Positions 1-8,346 are shown, counted from the first letter of the stretch. The stretch is 34,905 nucleotides of DNA from Streptomyces albidochromogenes (GCF_005981925.1 NZ_VBVX01000034.1:1-34905), one strand, 5' to 3'. The notes: generated by a model from the sequence alone, not told the origin. Numbers and translations: made by a program.

Positions 1-228
1 CCCTACGACCACCGCAGGAACGGAGGCGGACCCACCGTTCATTCGGCGCCGCAGGTCGTCCTCGTCAGTCCAAGTCGAGGTGTTACAAGCCGGCCTTGGC
101 ATCGGCGAACAGCGTGAACTGAACCGCGGGGCACCCCTGCGCGGCGTGGCATCGGGAAGACCGGACAAGGCGTCACGCAGCTTCGCCGCGGTCCACAGCT
201 CAGGAACGTGATCGAACATGTCAGCCAT
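1..228 (-). pseudogene. degenerate fragment of an unrecognised gene (5' part)
   Basis: An ATG at 228 on the minus strand opens a coding-like stretch (MADMFDHVPELWTAAKLRDA, then LSGLPDATP). A second minus frame carries a plausible continuation (QFTLFADAKAGL), which is soon followed by stops. This pattern fits a frameshifted remnant of a small hypothetical protein. The first frame stays open to the left edge, so the original length cannot be judged. No family is assigned. The call rests on residue composition and the switch between frames, so it is tentative. Confidence 0.3.
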
Positions 229-660
229 GAGCCGAGGCTCAGGGGACCCCCGCAACTCCCGGACTCCGGCACGGCGCGCATCGCTCGGACCGTCCGCCAG
301 CCAGCCCCGCCGCTGTCCCCTGGGCGGCCTACTTGGGCTGGTGACCAACGTGTGCACGAATCAGACGATCGTTACCAGAACCGCCCGCTGGACCATGTGG
401 TGCGAGTTGGACCCGCCACGACCGTGCTGATCGTCCGCCCCCGCGCGCTCCCCTCCCCGCGAGGACCGACCGCACCCCCATCGCCGCGGTCGTCGACGGC
501 CGCGATGGTATGGCTGACGACGGCCGTTGTCCTGGTGCGGTGAGAAGTGTCCGTGTAGCGTCATGGCCAGCTGTCATGGATCCGAAGTACCGGCCGCCCT
601 GAGCGCGTGTTCACGGGCGTCTTGCTGTTCAGAGTCTCTGAGGACCAGGGCGATCACCTC
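229..660. other. gene-poor stretch, possible decayed ATP-binding (HATPase) remnant
   Basis: There is no convincing intact gene here. Around 335-420 the plus strand reads GLVTNVCTN and then WTMWCELD. The first part resembles the N box (E-LVTN) of RsbW-like anti-sigma ATPases such as the one at 7132-7569. Frames switch and the ATP lid region cannot be followed, so this is at best a fossil. The rest shows nothing recognisable. Confidence 0.2.
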
Positions 661-661
661 C

Positions 662-684
662 GGCTCCCGCGCAGTGCGGGAACC
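662..684 (+). promoter_or_regulatory. hairpin in the presumed 5' leader of the cold-shock gene
   Basis: Arms GGCTCCCGC (662-670) and GCGGGAACC (676-684) pair with one mismatch around a 5-base loop. The hairpin ends 16 bases before the GGAGG ribosome-binding site. Leader structures are known in cold-shock mRNAs; a role here is inferred. Confidence 0.35.
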
Positions 685-709
685 GACTACCAGTCCCCTT
701 GGAGGACAA

Positions 710-913
710 ATGGCCAGCGGAACCGTCAAGTGGTTCAACTCGGAAAAGGGCTTCGGCTTCATCGAGCAGGATGGCGGCGGCCCTGACGTCTTCGCCCACT
801 ACTCCAACATCGCCAGTTCCGGATACCGCGAGCTGCAAGAAGGCCAGAAGGTGAACTTCGACATCACCCAGGGCCAGAAGGGCCCCCAGGCGGAGAACAT
901 CACCCCCGCCTGA
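710..913 (+). CDS. cold-shock protein (CspA family)
   Basis: A 67-residue single cold-shock domain, the usual length of bacterial Csp proteins. It binds single-stranded RNA or DNA in the cytoplasm and acts as an RNA chaperone. The RNP1 motif KGFGFI lies at residues 13-18 and an RNP2-like VFAHYS at about 27-32, with the conserved KWFN just before RNP1. The ATG at 710 is chosen because GGAGG sits at 701-705 with good spacing; the open frame upstream has no similarity to Csp proteins. The gene stands alone, preceded by a leader hairpin and followed by a strong stem-loop. The family call is secure, but which physiological Csp it is cannot be told. Confidence 0.95.
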   Translation: MASGTVKWFNSEKGFGFIEQDGGGPDVFAHYSNIASSGYRELQEGQKVNFDITQGQKGPQAENITPA

Positions 914-931
914 CACAAAGGCGAATACGGC

Positions 932-964
932 GCAGGGCGGGGCCCCAGTGGCGCGCCGCCCTGC
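932..964 (+). terminator. stem-loop terminator after the cold-shock gene
   Basis: A perfect 9-bp stem, GCAGGGCGG (932-940) with CCGCCCTGC (956-964), begins 18 bases after the stop codon. There is no T tract, which is common for actinomycete terminators. Confidence 0.6.
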
Positions 965-1113
965 TGTCCCCCGATCCCCCGCGTCGCATCCAGCTGTTCG
1001 CCCTTCGTCGACCAAACTGTCCCTCAGATCGTCGACCGCAGCACGGTTGAGCACAAGCCAGTGCTTGCTACGTCCCCCACCGGGGCCGATACTTTCGGCT
1101 CCGACGTCCTCGG

Positions 1114-2142
1114 CTATCGGGCCGACAAAGACCCCCTGGAACGGGTCCGGAGCCAGTACGAGCGGGTAGCGACAGTCAGCGCAATCCCATAGACGGCGAA
1201 CGCGGCCATGCCGATCCAGCCGACCAGCAGCGCATCGCTCGAGGAGTGGAAGTCGCCGCGCCGCATCGTGACGACGTCGGCCGTGGCCAGGGCCGCATAG
1301 CCGACCCCGAACACCCCGTACGGAGCCAGAGTGGCAGCGCCGATCAAGGCCGGGGCCAGGGGGAGCCAGCGGGGGACGCGCCGGCCGCGCAGCCACCGTG
1401 CCCAGCGCGGAAAGGTCCGACCCCACGGGCGGACCAGGCCCCACAGCAGGAAGACGCCGAGCGCGGCCAGCAGCACGGTGGCGTCCAGGCCCCAGGACTC
1501 CAGGGTGAGCCAGAATCCTGACGCACCGTTGCGCTTGGAGATCGCCAGCATCTCCTGGCCGGTGATCCCGGCGAAGGTGCCGCCGGACGCCCAGATGAGC
1601 TTCATCACCGCGTAGGGGAGAAAGGCAACCGTCCCAGCGCAGGCGGCCAGCTGGACCGGCCGGGATGCAACGACCGGGGCTGCCACAACGAAACCGGAGG
1701 ACGGACGGCGGACTGACCGGGCCGTGGCCGCAAGCAGCAGGACCCCGCCCGCCGCCAGTACGTGGTTCGCAGCGGCCACCCCACTGTCCACCCCCTGGCC
1801 GAATACCAGTGTGATGATGTCCATCAGCAGGCCGAACGCGGCGATCCCCGCCAGCACGCAGACCACCCACAGCAGCACCCGCAGCGCCGGCCGCAACCCT
1901 GATCGCTCCACGGCACCACAAGCCGCCATCGCCAGCGACCCCACCGCCACGACCCCCCAGCCCAGCGCCGAGGGTCCTTGGTCGCCACCCAGGTAGAACA
2001 GCGGTGTCCCGCTCAGTACGCAGACCAGGCCGAAGCCGGCGTACGCCACCGCCCACACCATCGTGGCCCGGCCCACCCAGCACGGCCACCGCTGCCACCA
2101 CGAGCGCCGAGGCGCCCCCGTCGTCCCTGTCGCACTGTCCAT
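1114..2142 (-). CDS. polytopic membrane protein of unknown function
   Basis: About 342 residues from the ATG at 2142. An alternative start is the ATG at 2178; neither has a clear ribosome-binding site. Roughly seven to eight hydrophobic segments can be seen, starting with one at about residues 27-46 (VWAVAYAGFGLV). The later half contains a PRWARWLRGRRVPRW segment between two membrane helices. The same arrangement occurs in the smaller protein at 6473-7030 (PRWIPYLRGRRVP) and more loosely in the one at 26408-26920, so these look like divergent members of one actinobacterial membrane family; this protein looks like an extended version. No catalytic motif, cofactor site or transporter signature was found. 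It stands alone. Function unknown. Confidence 0.75.
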   Translation of the reverse strand: MDSATGTTGAPRRSWWQRWPCWVGRATMVWAVAYAGFGLVCVLSGTPLFYLGGDQGPSALGWGVVAVGSLAMAACGAVERSGLRPALRVLLWVVCVLAGIAAFGLLMDIITLVFGQGVDSGVAAANHVLAAGGVLLLAATARSVRRPSSGFVVAAPVVASRPVQLAACAGTVAFLPYAVMKLIWASGGTFAGITGQEMLAISKRNGASGFWLTLESWGLDATVLLAALGVFLLWGLVRPWGRTFPRWARWLRGRRVPRWLPLAPALIGAATLAPYGVFGVGYAALATADVVTMRRGDFHSSSDALLVGWIGMAAFAVYGIALTVATRSYWLRTRSRGSLSAR

Positions 2143-2493
2143 GCACCGAACATCGCACCGACCGCAGCGACGCGGCATCAACCGCCAGAACGATCCACCT
2201 CCCCCTATCGGGCGAGCGACCTTCTGTGACGCAGTGCCTCACTCTCAGCGTGACGTCATAGCAACCGCACCTGGGAACTCAAACAGGCCACTGCCAGCCA
2301 GCCAACCTGATGGACATCTGGCCCGCCCATGTCCGCAGCCACGCATCGAGTCCGCGATCCATGAGGGGCGGCTCGCCCTGGCCCGGACCCACACAGGGTC
2401 CGTAAAGCGTGATGCGGTTGGTCATGAAGGTGCCGAAGAGTCTCTAATGCCAGCGGCCGACACGCGACGAAGCACTCAAGCCCAAGATCACAG
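2143..2493. other. intergenic stretch without a recognisable gene
   Basis: Open frames here are short and have no recognisable motif. It presumably includes the promoter of the minus-strand membrane protein. Nothing else can be supported. Confidence 0.4.
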
Positions 2494-2718
2494 ATGAGGG
2501 AGTTCAGAGGGTGTTCACGTAGGAGGATTCACGCGACCCTGCCCGGGAAGACCACCCGCGCCGCAGTGAGGCGCGTGTGGAACGAGATCGTCGGAGCCCT
2601 CGCCGACGAGGATGACTACTCTGCGGGCGATGAGCCGTTGCCGACAGGACTGGACAAGCCTGTGGCGTCGCTCGTGCCGGAGCCGATCTACATCCCGGGC
2701 TGTGAAGGAGCTCAATGA
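2494..2718 (+). CDS. possible small hypothetical protein or coding remnant
   Basis: A 74-residue frame with actinomycete-like third-position GC from about codon 20 onward (for example VWNEIVGALADEDD). The first 20 residues are Arg/Cys-rich and do not look coding, so the frame may be a remnant with a later GTG start near 2564. AGGAGG at 2521-2526 lies inside the frame and does not set the annotated start. No homology is recognised. It lies just upstream of a broken regulator gene, in decayed surroundings. Low confidence. Confidence 0.25.
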   Translation: MREFRGCSRRRIHATLPGKTTRAAVRRVWNEIVGALADEDDYSAGDEPLPTGLDKPVASLVPEPIYIPGCEGAQ

Positions 2719-3001
2719 AGAGGTGAGGACCAGACAGCCCCTACCCAGGCACCCCACACCGTTTACTGCCGCGCCGGGGTCTCCGACGCCAACGTCGTTC
2801 TCGGCGCGTTGGTGGAGCCACTCCACCGCCGATGGGAGCCGGGCGGGAGGGGTGCTCCCGCTCCGCAGCTGGCTACTTGGCCAGGCGGAGCCGTACAAGC
2901 ATCAGCGGGCCTCCGCAGCCGTCTGCTTGGGCAACCCGGTGGCACTGCCTCCCTCAGATCGGCCGGCTCTCACCCCCCCATGCCCCATCAGCACCGGCCG
3001 G

Positions 3002-3346
3002 CACCTCCCGCTCCCTTGTGCTCAACTGGCCCGACGTCATCGTCCAGGTCGACGCCCCCGGGCAGTTCGTCCTCTACTACCCCGCCCAGCAGATCGGAGC
3101 CGGCCGGGACCGCAGGTGCGGAAGGATCGCCCAAGTGGTCGGCAACACCCGAGCGGCCTTTCTGGCGGAGCTCGAAACCGCCCGGTCCACCACGGCGCCC
3201 GGATCGGATGCACGCCGGGCACCGTCTCCTACCACCTCAGCGCACTGCACCGCGCAAGCCTCGTCACCAAGGTCAGAGACGGGCGCTACGTGTTGTACCA
3301 GCGGACGGCTCATGCGGCAGGTCTGCTGGAGGAAGCCAGCACCTAG
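3002..3346 (+). pseudogene. broken ArsR-type (DUF5937-like) transcriptional regulator, 3' part
   Basis: The C-terminal half of a winged-helix regulator is recognisable but split between two frames. The upstream part (LNWPDVIVQVDAPGQFVLYY and NTRAAFLAELETARSTTA) is in one frame. The winged-helix core (TPGTVSYHLSALHRASLV, then RDGRYVLYQRT) is in another, so a frameshift falls near 3190-3200. The order of elements matches the intact regulator at 9575-10567: a beta-rich segment, a TRAA helix, a helix-turn-helix, then a wing. The N-terminal half is missing or unrecognisable. It is very unlikely to produce a functional protein. Confidence 0.6.
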
Positions 3347-3868
3347 GACGTGTATGGGGAGTTGCTGGTGTTCTGGGTGGGCCATCCGGGCAGGTCTCCG
3401 CTCCACCGGGAATCAGCCCGGTTCACGCGAGGCCGTAGGCCGTCGTCTCACCCAGGCCCCCCAGATCGACGGATGGGCGGCTTAGCGACCTTCGACAATG
3501 AAGCACGCTCAAGCCTTAGGACCCCGGACAACGTTCCCGCACCCGTCCAGCCGCCCGGAAGGCGCCGAGGTCGAGCAACGGCGCTCCGAGGGCCTGTTCG
3601 TGGGCCGCGGACGGGGGTGCTGGGACGGTCGGAGCGGAGTAGGCAGCGGCTGCCTGGAGGACGTACGAAGCGAACCGCCGGTCCTCTTCGTTCAGGGGTT
3701 GGCGGGCACTCTCGCATTGCGCCCACACCTGGGCGCATCCTCGTGGTAAGTGAGGGACCGCTGGGCTGGAGAGAGGCGTGATGACTTCGTGGCCGCAACC
3801 GCAACAGCACAGGTGGCCGCAGGTGCGTAAGGGATCGAGACGTATAGGACCCAGGGGTCCACCGTGGT
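3347..3868. other. decayed stretch without a confident gene
   Basis: One minus-strand frame (about 3516-3830) is open and Cys-rich in its upstream part (CGHLCCCGCGHEV), then reads RQPLNEEDRRFASYVLQ. It has no normal start codon and no family could be named. It could be a fragment of a small zinc-binding protein. Everything else here looks non-coding. Confidence 0.25.
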
Positions 3869-4015
3869 GGGAAAGGCCTGTATGAAGACCGGGCGCAGGG
3901 TGCCTGGTGGGGCGTCTCCAATCGACTCAAGGTTCCCTTCATACGGCACACCAGCCCACGCAACCGGGCCTCCGACAACCGGACCTCCCAGCTAAGAACT
4001 GCTACGTCATCCATC
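3869..4015 (-). pseudogene. decayed duplicate of the 5' end of an ATP-binding (anti-sigma-like) gene
   Basis: Bases 3921-3985 match 7472-7536 at 59 of 65 positions by eye; similarity continues more weakly to about 4105. At protein level the minus strand reads YEGNLESIGDAP, against YDGNLESIGNARR in the fuller copy at 7132-7569. An ATG at 4015 (MDDVAVL) corresponds to the start of the fuller copy (MVDEVAL), with a frameshift between. Past the NLESIG segment the sequence diverges and no ATPase motifs (N, G1 or G2 boxes) remain. It is a truncated, non-functional copy. Confidence 0.55.
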
Positions 4016-4264
4016 ACGCCCCCGTACACGCACACCTGTCGCGCCAAGCGACGACAGTGCTCCTGCCCTCGCCTGGCCACCGCATCCCCACAGACGGCCC
4101 GCCGCCAGACCACGTCGCGGAATGAGCGCTCGGCCGTGGCTCACTGCCGAACCACGGCCGAAGCCCCGCACCAGGCTTCAACCCAATCCACCTCAGCCCC
4201 TACGACGAATAGACAGTGAACGGGACAAACACATCGAACGGAGCCGGCCTGGAGCCGGTGCCCC

Positions 4265-4678
4265 GGAAGGGGATGCTTCGCCACGACGACCAAGCGCTCA
4301 ATCCGACTCACCACCGTCATAGCGCTGCCTGCGGCCCTCACCACCCCAAGCGCCGCCAGCAGTGATAAGAATGTGGCAGAGGGACTCTTCAAGCTCGGCG
4401 CATTGACTCTGGCCGTCGCTTTGACCTGGTGGTTCACCAGTGCCGAAACCGCTTTGGCACAAGCGGTCGGACTCGGTGCCGGCCGGTTGTTGGCCACCCC
4501 GGAACCGAATGTGGCGACACGCGTCGGGGGCCCGGTGCAAGGTCGGCAAGCGCCGACCAGTGAACGGCACTTGCCGAACTGGGTGCTGCGCCTGATCACG
4601 GCGGCGGACCGAGCGAAAGATGTCAGCGATCCTTCGCGCGCCTGCCCGATGGGGGATCACCTAAGGTACCCGGCATGA
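4265..4678 (+). CDS. possible small exported or membrane protein, perhaps decayed
   Basis: An open frame with reasonable GC bias. It begins with a basic then hydrophobic stretch (KRSIRLTTVIALPAALTT) that looks like a signal peptide, followed by a second hydrophobic segment (LGALTLAVALTWWF). The only standard start inside the open part is GTG at 4373, which would leave out the first hydrophobic stretch; an ATG at 4273 is in another frame, suggesting an indel. The frame ends in ATGA overlapping the VOC gene start. No family is recognised. Whether it is translated is uncertain. Confidence 0.25.
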   Translation, partial: GRGCFATTTKRSIRLTTVIALPAALTTPSAASSDKNVAEGLFKLGALTLAVALTWWFTSAETALAQAVGLGAGRLLATPEPNVATRVGGPVQGRQAPTSERHLPNWVLRLITAADRAKDVSDPSRACPMGDHLRYPA

Positions 4679-5412
4679 CGCTGCAACTTGTTCAGGTGAA
4701 CTTCAAGGCCCGGGACGACTCGGCGCTCGGCCAGTTCTGGGCGGAGGTGCTCGGCTGGAGTGTTACGAGCGAAGGGCCCGGTGTCACCAATCTGGAACCT
4801 GTGGGCTTCGACTGGCCGGACCCGTCCGCCGTCTGCATCGATCTCGTCCGCGTCCCGGACCCGGAGACGGTGAAGTACCGCGTGCACATCGAGCTCGCCA
4901 CCACCTCGGACGCCCACCAGGCGGAGTTGGTCGCACGTGCGAAGGAGCTCGGAGCGACGCCCGTCGGTGTGGACCAGGGCGATGTGCCGTGGACGATGAT
5001 GGCCGACCCGGAAGGCAACGTGTTCAGCGTCCTTGAGCCCCGGGAGCTCTACCGGGACACCGGGCCGATAGCTGCCGTGGTCGTCGACTGCGCCGACCCA
5101 CGGGCCATGGTCCGGTTCTGGGGCGAGGCGATCGACTGGGCCGTCCACGAGCTGACCGACGACCGCGCCCTGCTGCGCTCTGTCAAGGGCGTCGGGCCGT
5201 ACCTGGAGTTCCGCCGTACGCCCGACGACGAGGTCGTGTGGACCCGCGTCCATCTCGACGTGATGTCCGACCCCGTCGAGGATCAGGCGAGGGAGGTCGC
5301 CCGGCTCGAAGGCCTCGGCGCGATACGGGCCGACGTGGGTCAAGGTGACGTCTCCTGGGTCGTCCTGGCCGACCCGGAGGGCAACGAGTTCTGCGTCCTC
5401 GGCCGGGGCTGA
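4675..5412 (+). CDS. VOC (glyoxalase/bleomycin-resistance fold) family protein, two domains
   Basis: A 245-residue protein made of two tandem vicinal-oxygen-chelate domains, residues about 3-120 and 128-243. Each domain has the typical opening (VQVNFKARD; VVVDCADPRAMVRFW) and a closing ADPEGN-F motif (MADPEGNVFSVL and LADPEGNEFCVL). Each also carries a GAT/AI-x-V...QGDV-W segment just before it. VOC proteins are metal-dependent enzymes or small-molecule binding proteins; the substrate cannot be predicted. The ATG at 4675 has AAGGT eight bases upstream. It appears to be transcribed alone. The two domains are similar enough to suggest internal duplication. Fold call secure, activity unknown. 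Confidence 0.88.
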   Translation: MTLQLVQVNFKARDDSALGQFWAEVLGWSVTSEGPGVTNLEPVGFDWPDPSAVCIDLVRVPDPETVKYRVHIELATTSDAHQAELVARAKELGATPVGVDQGDVPWTMMADPEGNVFSVLEPRELYRDTGPIAAVVVDCADPRAMVRFWGEAIDWAVHELTDDRALLRSVKGVGPYLEFRRTPDDEVVWTRVHLDVMSDPVEDQAREVARLEGLGAIRADVGQGDVSWVVLADPEGNEFCVLGRG

Positions 5413-5584
5413 CACCCGGACTCCGTCCGCGGCCCCGTGGCGGTGCGGCAATGCGCATCGCCCCGCCCTCCTCTTGCTCAGAGCCTGCATCCTTCTTGAG
5501 CCATGGCCGTAGTTGTCGCCGAACAGCGGTGACAACCGGCCCGCCTTCCTCCCCCGATCATGCAGCTGACAGATAAAGGAGAAG

Positions 5585-6316
5585 ATGACGGACATGAACA
5601 TCGAACAGGCTGTCGCGGAGATCGGGAACGTCGAGGAGATACCTGGTCTGCCCATGGCCTGGCGATGGTCGCCCATGTCGCGCTTCATGTTCTCCCTCGC
5701 CATGGACGTCGACGGAGGCTGGGCCTACCAGATGAACTCGCTGGACGTCCACGACGAAGGTCTGACCAGGGCTGTTCTCGAATTCGCGAGACAGCACCGC
5801 CTCGGGCGCGGACCAGGCGCCCGACCGCTCACGATCGCCACCGGCTTCTCTTACGGGAGCTACCGGTTCGACGCCGTGGCAGCGTCTTCACCACCCGTGC
5901 ACGGCTACCACCACGGGCGAAACGAGGCCCTGAACGAGGTCGTCTCAGCGGTCTTCCCGGCGTACCAGTGCGAGTTCCGCGGAGACGAGAGCCTGGAGGA
6001 GGCGGTTCTGCGGTGCAAGCACATGCTGCGGCCGACGACCGTCTCCCGGACCCCGGTTCCGTACCTGCGGATGCGATACGAGAACACCAGGACCCAGGGC
6101 GGCAGCGTGGGTCCGTCCCGCGGGTTCACTACGCACGACGTTCTGCTGAGGGAACTCGGGCTCCTCGAAGGCGCTCCGGGGAGTTTCGTGGAGTTCGAGA
6201 ACTCACTCGGCGAGGTGTGGAACGTCGAGTGGAACGGTTCCTGGCTGGTGAACGACACACGCCAGGAGGCACCACCCTCCCAAAGCTGGGTGGCATCGGC
6301 TTTGAGATGTCCGTAA
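5585..6316 (+). CDS. hypothetical protein, unknown family (243 aa)
   Basis: A convincing gene. It has strong GC bias, and GGAG at 5577-5580 is well placed before the ATG. The protein appears soluble, with no signal peptide or membrane helix. Notable segments are EIPGLPMAWRWSPMSRFMFS near the N terminus and, near the C terminus, EFENSLGEVWNVEWNGSWLV. The aromatic-rich C-terminal strand pattern resembles small beta-rich accessory or immunity-type proteins, but this is impression only and no family was recognised. It lies between a VOC protein and a small membrane protein, both in the same direction, separated by gaps too large to prove an operon. Confidence 0.7.
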   Translation: MTDMNIEQAVAEIGNVEEIPGLPMAWRWSPMSRFMFSLAMDVDGGWAYQMNSLDVHDEGLTRAVLEFARQHRLGRGPGARPLTIATGFSYGSYRFDAVAASSPPVHGYHHGRNEALNEVVSAVFPAYQCEFRGDESLEEAVLRCKHMLRPTTVSRTPVPYLRMRYENTRTQGGSVGPSRGFTTHDVLLRELGLLEGAPGSFVEFENSLGEVWNVEWNGSWLVNDTRQEAPPSQSWVASALRCP

Positions 6317-6472
6317 GGGTTCGACCCACGTCCTCCATCAGCCGTAGTCGTCACGCAAGTGCGGAGCGGGGCCGCGCGTCAGAGTTGGGTGCAGAGGTTG
6401 CCTTGAGTTCGCGCTCACCGCTCGTACGTGTGGTTACGCCTCGCGGAGGAGAAGGGATGGAACCGCAGGTTG

Positions 6473-7030
6473 ATGTGCGTAACCGCCCCATCGACGAGCC
6501 TGGCTCACATGCCAAAAGTGAATGTATTGCCCAATGTGCCGCGCTGGGCCCGGCTCGCCGCGGTGGGCGCCGCATTGACCAACGTGCCCTCGGCGCTTTG
6601 GCGGGTGGCTATTGCCGTCGGTGTCCCCGTTGGGCTGGCGCAATCCGAATACGATCAGATGGGGGCTCCTGGTCTCGGATCGTTGGTCCTCGTCGGCCTC
6701 AGTCTGATCTCCGAGGCCTTCGCGTTGCTCACCCTTGGGCTGGTGCAGAGCTGGGGTGAGGTATGGCCGCGTTGGATCCCATATCTACGCGGGCGCCGCG
6801 TCCCAGTCATGCTGGGGACCGGCGTGGCGGGGCTTGGCGCGCTGGCCACGACTGTTTTTGGCGCATTGTTCGTCTACACGTCGCTCAACGCAGACATGGA
6901 AGCCACCACCTGGGGCATCTGGCTGCTCAACATCGTCTACGCACCGTTGCTCTTCTGGGGTCCGCTGCTGGGCGCGGTCACAGTGCACTACTACCGGCGC
7001 CGGATGGCTGCCTCTCCCGCACCGGTATGA
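6473..7030 (+). CDS. small polytopic membrane protein (four helices), unknown function
   Basis: About 185 residues with four predicted membrane helices: near residues 24-44 (AALTNVPSALWRVAIAVGV), about 62-84, about 104-128 and about 142-165. A cytoplasmic-looking basic loop WPRWIPYLRGRRVP precedes the third helix, and the C terminus is basic (YYRRR). The loop closely matches the one in the larger protein at 1114-2142, and the first helix (ALWRVAIAVG) matches the protein at 26408-26920 (GLWRIAMASG). Starts at GTG 6428, ATG 6473 and ATG 6509 are all possible; 6473 is a compromise, since no start has a clear ribosome-binding site. A strong inverted repeat follows. Function unknown. Confidence 0.75.
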   Translation: MCVTAPSTSLAHMPKVNVLPNVPRWARLAAVGAALTNVPSALWRVAIAVGVPVGLAQSEYDQMGAPGLGSLVLVGLSLISEAFALLTLGLVQSWGEVWPRWIPYLRGRRVPVMLGTGVAGLGALATTVFGALFVYTSLNADMEATTWGIWLLNIVYAPLLFWGPLLGAVTVHYYRRRMAASPAPV

Positions 7031-7045
7031 AACCCTGGATTCTGT

Positions 7046-7086
7046 TGAGCGCTTCATCTGGCGGTTGACGCCAGATGAAGCGCTCA
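7046..7086. terminator. 18-bp perfect inverted repeat, likely bidirectional terminator
   Basis: Arms 7046-7063 and 7069-7086 pair perfectly around a 5-base loop (GTTGA). It lies between the convergent membrane protein gene (ends 7030) and the ATP-binding protein gene (ends about 7132), so it can terminate both. No T tract. Confidence 0.75.
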
Positions 7087-7131
7087 GTCACACGTGGGAG
7101 CCAAAGCACGACAGACGTCACAGAAGCACGC

Positions 7132-7569
7132 TTACGAGCTGGTGGCGGGTTCGAGAGGGACGCGGGCTGATCTGCTTGCGCCGGGCCTCGACGCCTTCGC
7201 ACATGGCGGTGATGATCTCCAGGCCGTGCCCGCCGATCCGGCCCGCATCAGGCGCGAACACCACGGGCAGGGCAGGGTTCGTGTCCCACACCGTGATCTC
7301 CAAGACGGGAGCGGCCAGCTCGACTTGACGACGCACGGTCCCGACGCGTACTTGCACACGTTGGTCACCAGCTCACTGGCCACCAGCTCGGCCACGCCGG
7401 CCGCCCAGTGAAGGGCCCCTCGTTGGTGCAGCTGGGTCAGGAAGCCGGTGACGAACCGCCGGGCGTTGCCGATCGACTCGAGGTTCCCGTCATACGCCAC
7501 ACCAGCCCACGCAACCGTGCCTTCAACAACCGGACCTTCCCGATCACGAAGTGCCACCTCATCCACCAA
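7132..7569 (-). pseudogene. frameshifted ATP-binding protein (RsbW-like anti-sigma/HATPase)
   Basis: Starts at the ATG at 7569 (MVDEVALRD). The first about 85 residues contain the N box ELVTNVCKYA. The reading frame then changes near 7340, and the remaining ATPase motifs are found in another minus frame: the G1-type ITVWDTNPALP and the G2-type GRIGGHGLEIITAMCEG. Together they make one complete HATPase domain of about 140 residues, like the small serine-kinase/anti-sigma ATPases abundant in Streptomyces. With one apparent frameshift the gene is either a recent pseudogene or carries a sequencing error. Its 5' region has a decayed duplicate at 3869-4105. If repaired it would probably bind ATP and control a sigma factor or anti-anti-sigma partner, but none is adjacent. 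Confidence 0.65.
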
Positions 7570-7762
7570 TGGCGTGCCCGTGCCGATACTCGCCGCCTGA
7601 AGCTACAGCAGCGCTTTTACCTGCGATTTGCCACAGCATCCCGACAAACAGCCCAATCACCGGGCCGGTCCCGAGCGAACCGCATGGGTGAAGGGGTCGG
7701 CAGCCGACGCGGTATTGAAGTCCGACTCGCCGTCGGATGCGCGCCGCTCTGAGTTGGATCGC

Positions 7763-8320
7763 TCAGGCCAACAACCTGTTCCTGACCGTGTCGAGGACTT
7801 CCGCGCGGCTGCGCGGGCCGTTGTCGGCCGCGATGAGGTGGTCGCCGATGCGCAGTGAAAAGGTGATCAGGCAGCGGGCCTCGACATCGCCCTCATCGGG
7901 ACAGAAAGCCCCGTATAGCTCGCGCAGATAGTCCATGCGCCGGTTGTCGGCCCGGCGCAGGCAACACGCGACACCTTCGTCTCGCCGGGCCCAGTCGCGG
8001 ATCGCGAGTTCAACCCCGGCGCTGGTCACGGGAGTCTCACCCGACCCCACGAAGTCGAAGAGACGCCCGAGCCGCTCGCGGGCGTCGCCCCCGTCGAGCT
8101 CGACGCGCTCGATCACGTCCTCGGTGACCCCGCGCTCCCAGGTGTCGAGCATCTCCTCCAACAGGGCGGCTCGGTTGCGGAAGTAGCCGTAGAAACCGCC
8201 CTTGCTGACGCCGAGCGCCTGGGCGAGGACCTCGATCCGGACAGCCTCGGGGCCACCGGCAGCGAGCGCCCGCAACCCTTCCTCGATCCACTTGTCCCGC
8301 GGCGTACGGATCGTGCCCAT
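7763..8320 (-). CDS. TetR family transcriptional regulator
   Basis: 185 residues. The N-terminal TetR helix-turn-helix covers residues about 8-55 and includes VLAQALGVSKGGFYGYFRNR. The C-terminal ligand domain is about 130 residues (VELAIRDWARRDEGVACCL and following). The ATG at 8320 is supported by GAGGAGA upstream on the minus strand. It is divergent from a DUF2867 gene, with a perfect 26-bp palindrome in the 96-bp gap, so it most likely represses that gene and itself. The ligand is unknown. A CC pair in the ligand domain could make it thiol-responsive, but this is only a possibility. Confidence 0.92.
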   Translation of the reverse strand: MGTIRTPRDKWIEEGLRALAAGGPEAVRIEVLAQALGVSKGGFYGYFRNRAALLEEMLDTWERGVTEDVIERVELDGGDARERLGRLFDFVGSGETPVTSAGVELAIRDWARRDEGVACCLRRADNRRMDYLRELYGAFCPDEGDVEARCLITFSLRIGDHLIAADNGPRSRAEVLDTVRNRLLA

Positions 8321-8346
8321 CCCGTGTCTCTCCTCACGTGCCCCGA

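Noticed and set aside
629..2242. A 537-codon minus-strand frame covering the cold-shock gene and the membrane protein
   Set aside because: It overlaps the cold-shock gene antisense and the membrane protein in another frame; composition is Gly/Arg-rich and without motifs.
4657..5703. A 348-codon minus-strand frame opposite the VOC gene
   Set aside because: The plus strand encodes two clear VOC domains; the minus frame is a GC shadow.
5560..6759. A 399-codon plus-strand frame overlapping the hypothetical protein and the membrane protein
   Set aside because: Arg-rich, no motif, and poor third-position GC; the neighbouring frame has the ribosome-binding site and plausible protein.
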